Source: Gemmatimonadota bacterium
GTDB taxonomy: Bacteria; GCA-2686955
Assembly: GCA_026991065.1 (NCBI GenBank)
Contig: JALXCG010000124.1
Location: forward strand, 1 to 8,101
Length of the DNA: 8,101 nucleotides
Direction of reading: 5' to 3'
Shown here: in pieces, positions 6,220-8,101 of the stretch
How positions within the stretch are numbered: the stretch's first letter is position 1
How the letters are laid out: each line of letters starts with the position of its first letter
The notes under the pieces: model-generated
What the model was told of the DNA's origin: nothing
What the model saw: only the letters and a program-made list of their open reading frames with translations
The model's database searches: none
Program-made: the position numbers and the translations under genes

Positions 6220-7590
6220 ATGCTGATTGCTGGTGCCTTTCCCCGTCGGGGGGAGCAGGGGGACATTCGTGTGCTGATTCCGACCGCGGAAGCCAGGTCG
6301 CTGCTGGTGCGCCTGGCCGAGTTGTCGGGACGCCCCCTGGTTCTCTTGGGCAACGAAGGTGAGGAGATCTGTCGCTCGGACGATGGTCCGCGACACCTTT
6401 TTGGGGGCAGCCGGGGTGCGCTGGCTCCGATCGAGGTGCAGGGGGTGCGCCTGGGGATGGTTCATCTACTGGGAGCGGATGCCGAGAGTGCGGCCGGGCA
6501 GAACTTGGCTCAACTGATTGCCGCGTGTGTGATCGATCGGGCGGTGGCGGCGCTTGCGACGCGGCGCTCACCCTTTACCCCGTTGGCGGCGGCGGAGCGC
6601 GGGATCGACCGTGCTGTGTTGCAGGATCTTCGGCGGATTCTTAGTCTTCTGCGCCGGGCGGGCGGTGGTGGCACAGTGGCGATTCTGCAGCGCCGCAACG
6701 CCACGCCGGATCTCCTTGATCTGGTGCTGACCCGAGGCATTGTCGCGGGGCCGAATGTTGTGCTGCGCGCGGCGGCCGGCCCATTGAACGAGGCATTGAA
6801 AGCGGAACGACCGCTGCGGGTGGAGGTCGTGCCGGGCAAACATGATTTCCTGGCGCGGGTGCTTGGAGAGCGGGAGTGGCTCCTGGCTCCGCTGCGCTCG
6901 GAGGGGCGCGACGAGGTGCTGGGATTGCTGACGATCGGGAGTCCACCCGCCGCCGGTTTTGCCGCCGATCTGCCCGCCGTGGCGGAGGAACTCGCGGTGT
7001 TGGCGGGAAATGTGCTGGACCGCGCGCGCTCACTGGCCACCGGGAGGCAGGTGCTGCTGGAGTCGATTCAGACGCTCGTAAATGTGGCAGAAGGCAACGG
7101 CGTCGAGGCAGGGCATGGGGCGCGAACCGCGAATCTGGCGGTGCGTGTGGGGGCGCTGATGGGGCTTGAGCGGGCTCGCATTCACGAGTTGGAGATTGCG
7201 GCGTCGCTGCACGACCTTGGCAAGATCGGGACCGAGGGCCTGGGAAATACACGGGTGCGCGAGCAGCACGCCGAGTGGGGGGCCGCCCTGCTGGAAACCG
7301 CGACCTCTTTTTCTCACTTGGCGCCCGCTGTGCGCTACCACCATTCCCGCTGGGACGGCGAGGGCAACAGCGATGGGCGACGGGGGGAAGATCTGCCGCT
7401 GCCGGCACGGATTATCGCGGTGTGCGATGCGTTGGATCATGCGCGTTCCGGACGCCGCTCTGATCCGGTCGACGGGACTCTTCTGGTCGCATCGTTGGCG
7501 GCGCGTGAAGGGGCCTTTGACCCGGCGGTATTGGCCGCGGCATCGCGCGCCTTTCAGTCGCGGTGTGACGCGCCGAGTGGGGATGGTTGA
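6220..7590 (+). CDS. GAF-like plus degenerate HD-GYP-type phosphohydrolase domain protein
   Basis: The product is 456 aa from ATG 6220, or 467 aa if GTG 6187 is used; the ATG has the better ribosome-binding site. Residues about 20-100 resemble a small sensor fold (RPLVLLGNEGEEI, then APIEVQGVRLGMVHLLG, reminiscent of PocR or GAF-type domains). Residues about 130-274 look like a GAF domain (LLAPLRSEGRDEVLGLLTIG). The C-terminus (about 277-410) is HD-GYP-like: GHGART with His299, HDLGK with His331, Asp332 and Lys335, His350, HH at 374-375, WDG at 378-380, and ARIIAVCDALDHA with Asp403. HD-GYP enzymes hydrolyse cyclic di-GMP. Here the metal-binding positions are kept, but GYP is replaced by G-N-S (382-384) and the segment between the HD motif and His350 is short. 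Enzyme activity and substrate are therefore uncertain. No membrane segment is seen, so it is likely a cytoplasmic signalling protein. Confidence 0.8.
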   Translation: MLIAGAFPRRGEQGDIRVLIPTAEARSLLVRLAELSGRPLVLLGNEGEEICRSDDGPRHLFGGSRGALAPIEVQGVRLGMVHLLGADAESAAGQNLAQLIAACVIDRAVAALATRRSPFTPLAAAERGIDRAVLQDLRRILSLLRRAGGGGTVAILQRRNATPDLLDLVLTRGIVAGPNVVLRAAAGPLNEALKAERPLRVEVVPGKHDFLARVLGEREWLLAPLRSEGRDEVLGLLTIGSPPAAGFAADLPAVAEELAVLAGNVLDRARSLATGRQVLLESIQTLVNVAEGNGVEAGHGARTANLAVRVGALMGLERARIHELEIAASLHDLGKIGTEGLGNTRVREQHAEWGAALLETATSFSHLAPAVRYHHSRWDGEGNSDGRRGEDLPLPARIIAVCDALDHARSGRRSDPVDGTLLVASLAAREGAFDPAVLAAASRAFQSRCDAPSGDG

Positions 7591-7616
7591 GCATGAAGGG
7601 GGTGTCGGCCTATATT
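7587..7616 (+). promoter_or_regulatory. sigma70-type promoter upstream of the rhomboid gene
   Basis: TTGAGC (7587-7592) overlaps the TGA stop of the preceding gene, and TATATT (7611-7616) follows after 18 bases. The predicted start near 7623 gives a leader of about 130 nt before ATG 7756. Confidence 0.55.
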
Positions 7617-7622
7617 CGGTAG

Positions 7623-7755
7623 GGGCGGCGGCTGATCCCGAGAGCGAAGAGCGTCGTCGCCAACGCGCCGGCTGCACAGCCGTCCAACTCCGCATTGATC
7701 CGTTCGTTGACGCAGTGAGCGGATCCAGTTCCACGCCACCCGGGTAGATTGCCAA
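7623..7755 (+). other. hairpin-rich leader or candidate small RNA
   Basis: Three consecutive stem-loops can form: 7624-7632 with 7653-7661 (9 bp, two G-U, 20-base loop); CGGCT (7669-7673) with AGCCG (7678-7682) and a GCAC loop; GATCCG (7697-7702) with CGGATC (7720-7725). No known riboswitch class is recognised and no open frame of note is seen here. It lies just after a good promoter and before a gene with a weak ribosome-binding site. Confidence 0.35.
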
Positions 7756-8101
7756 ATGGACTACTACGACGATCGGCCGAGACCACGATTTGGACCGTCG
7801 GCGTTGACGCCGGCTGTGCGCGGTTTGGTAATGGCCTGCGTCGGCCTTTTTCTCCTGCAGCGGATGCTCGATCTTTTGTCGGGCGGCGGTGTGACGCCGG
7901 AGATCAACGGTTTTCTCGGCATGGTCCCGCAAAAGGCGTTGCTGACCGGCCATGTCTGGCAATTCGTCACCTATTTGTTTGTGCATGGCAGCGTTGTCCA
8001 CATCCTTTTCAATATGTATTTTCTCTGGATGGTGGGATGCCCGCTGGAGGAACGCTGGGGCAGCCGCCGCTTCCTGCGGTTTTTCTTTGGGACTGGAATC
8101 G
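7756..8101 (+). CDS. rhomboid-family intramembrane serine protease, N-terminal part
   Basis: Rhomboids cleave transmembrane substrates inside the membrane with a Ser-His dyad. The visible 115 residues begin with a charged, Pro-rich N-terminus (MDYYDDRPRPRF), then a first membrane helix (about 22-41). WQFVTYLFVHGSVVHILFN (68-86) and the following helix match the TM2 region of GlpG: His82 and Asn86 form the H-x-x-x-N motif (GlpG His150 and Asn154) that stabilises the oxyanion. PLEERWGSRRFL (96-107) matches the L1/TM3 junction of the family. The GxSG serine helix and the catalytic His helix would lie beyond the window, so activity cannot be judged. ATG 7756 is the natural start; upstream bases give only a weak Shine-Dalgarno. 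Confidence 0.88.
   Translation, partial: MDYYDDRPRPRFGPSALTPAVRGLVMACVGLFLLQRMLDLLSGGGVTPEINGFLGMVPQKALLTGHVWQFVTYLFVHGSVVHILFNMYFLWMVGCPLEERWGSRRFLRFFFGTGI

Noticed and set aside
5547-6353. 268-codon minus-strand open frame across the dsbD end and the intergenic gap
   Set aside because: It is mostly antisense to the DsbD thioredoxin domain, its composition is low-complexity and basic, and no domain motif is seen.
7593-7622. Nine-codon open frame starting ATG 7593, possible leader peptide
   Set aside because: The proposed -10 lies inside it, so the promoter could not transcribe it, and it has no run of regulatory codons.
7166-7747. 193-codon + strand frame overlapping the end of the HD-GYP-like gene
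   Set aside because: It is an alternative frame of the HD-GYP-like coding sequence that continues by chance into the leader; no recognisable motif.
1-8101. CRISPR array, insertion sequence, prophage, toxin-antitoxin or defence locus
   Set aside because: No regularly spaced direct repeats, transposase or integrase motifs, or known defence-protein motifs were seen. The tRNA genes show no adjacent integrase or duplicated tRNA 3' end.

Overview
This is a GC-rich bacterial window holding mostly core genes, all on the + strand. The gene set is: the 3' end of rpsA (ribosomal protein S1), a galT-like nucleotidyltransferase, glgA (glycogen synthase), three tRNA genes, a DsbD-type thiol:disulfide interchange protein, a diverged HD-GYP-like protein, and the start of a rhomboid-family protease. 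The DsbD, with its signal peptide and periplasmic alpha domain, points to a cell with a periplasm. The combination looks like an uncultivated Gram-negative lineage, possibly within or near the FCB group, but the sequence alone does not settle the phylum.

Region 1-1808. The window opens with a 33-bp perfect inverted repeat (1-33 against 66-98) that breaks the rpsA frame and looks like a fold-back chimera at a contig end. The rpsA fragment carries the end of one S1 repeat, one full S1 repeat and a long acidic tail. An unrecognised 47-codon single-pass membrane ORF (639-782) sits in the gap before galT.

Region 795-3336. galT and glgA are adjacent, with a 43-bp gap. They probably form a sugar-nucleotide and glycogen unit. 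The GalT-like enzyme has all its zinc ligands and the catalytic His; its exact nucleotide and sugar substrate is open. GlgA is complete and has its catalytic residues.

Region 3337-4049. A sigma70-like promoter precedes tRNA-Gly(GCC), tRNA-Cys(GCA) and tRNA-Leu(UAA), each with an encoded CCA. The order matches the E. coli glyW-cysT-leuZ cluster. The spacers are 109 and 135 nt and contain strong hairpins, one of them terminator-like. A compound inverted repeat and a probable promoter separate tRNA-Leu from dsbD.

Region 4050-8101. A full-length DsbD (alpha, beta and gamma domains with three cysteine pairs) is followed by a protein with a weak N-terminal sensor-like region, a GAF-like middle and an HD-GYP-like C-terminus whose GYP signature is replaced. 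A good promoter overlaps the stop codon of that gene. It leads into about 130 nt of hairpin-rich leader before the rhomboid gene, which runs off the window.

No mobile element, CRISPR array, phage gene or defence system is visible. The items most worth following are the hairpin-rich leader, the degenerate HD-GYP protein, the small membrane ORF after rpsA, and the fold-back at the left end.
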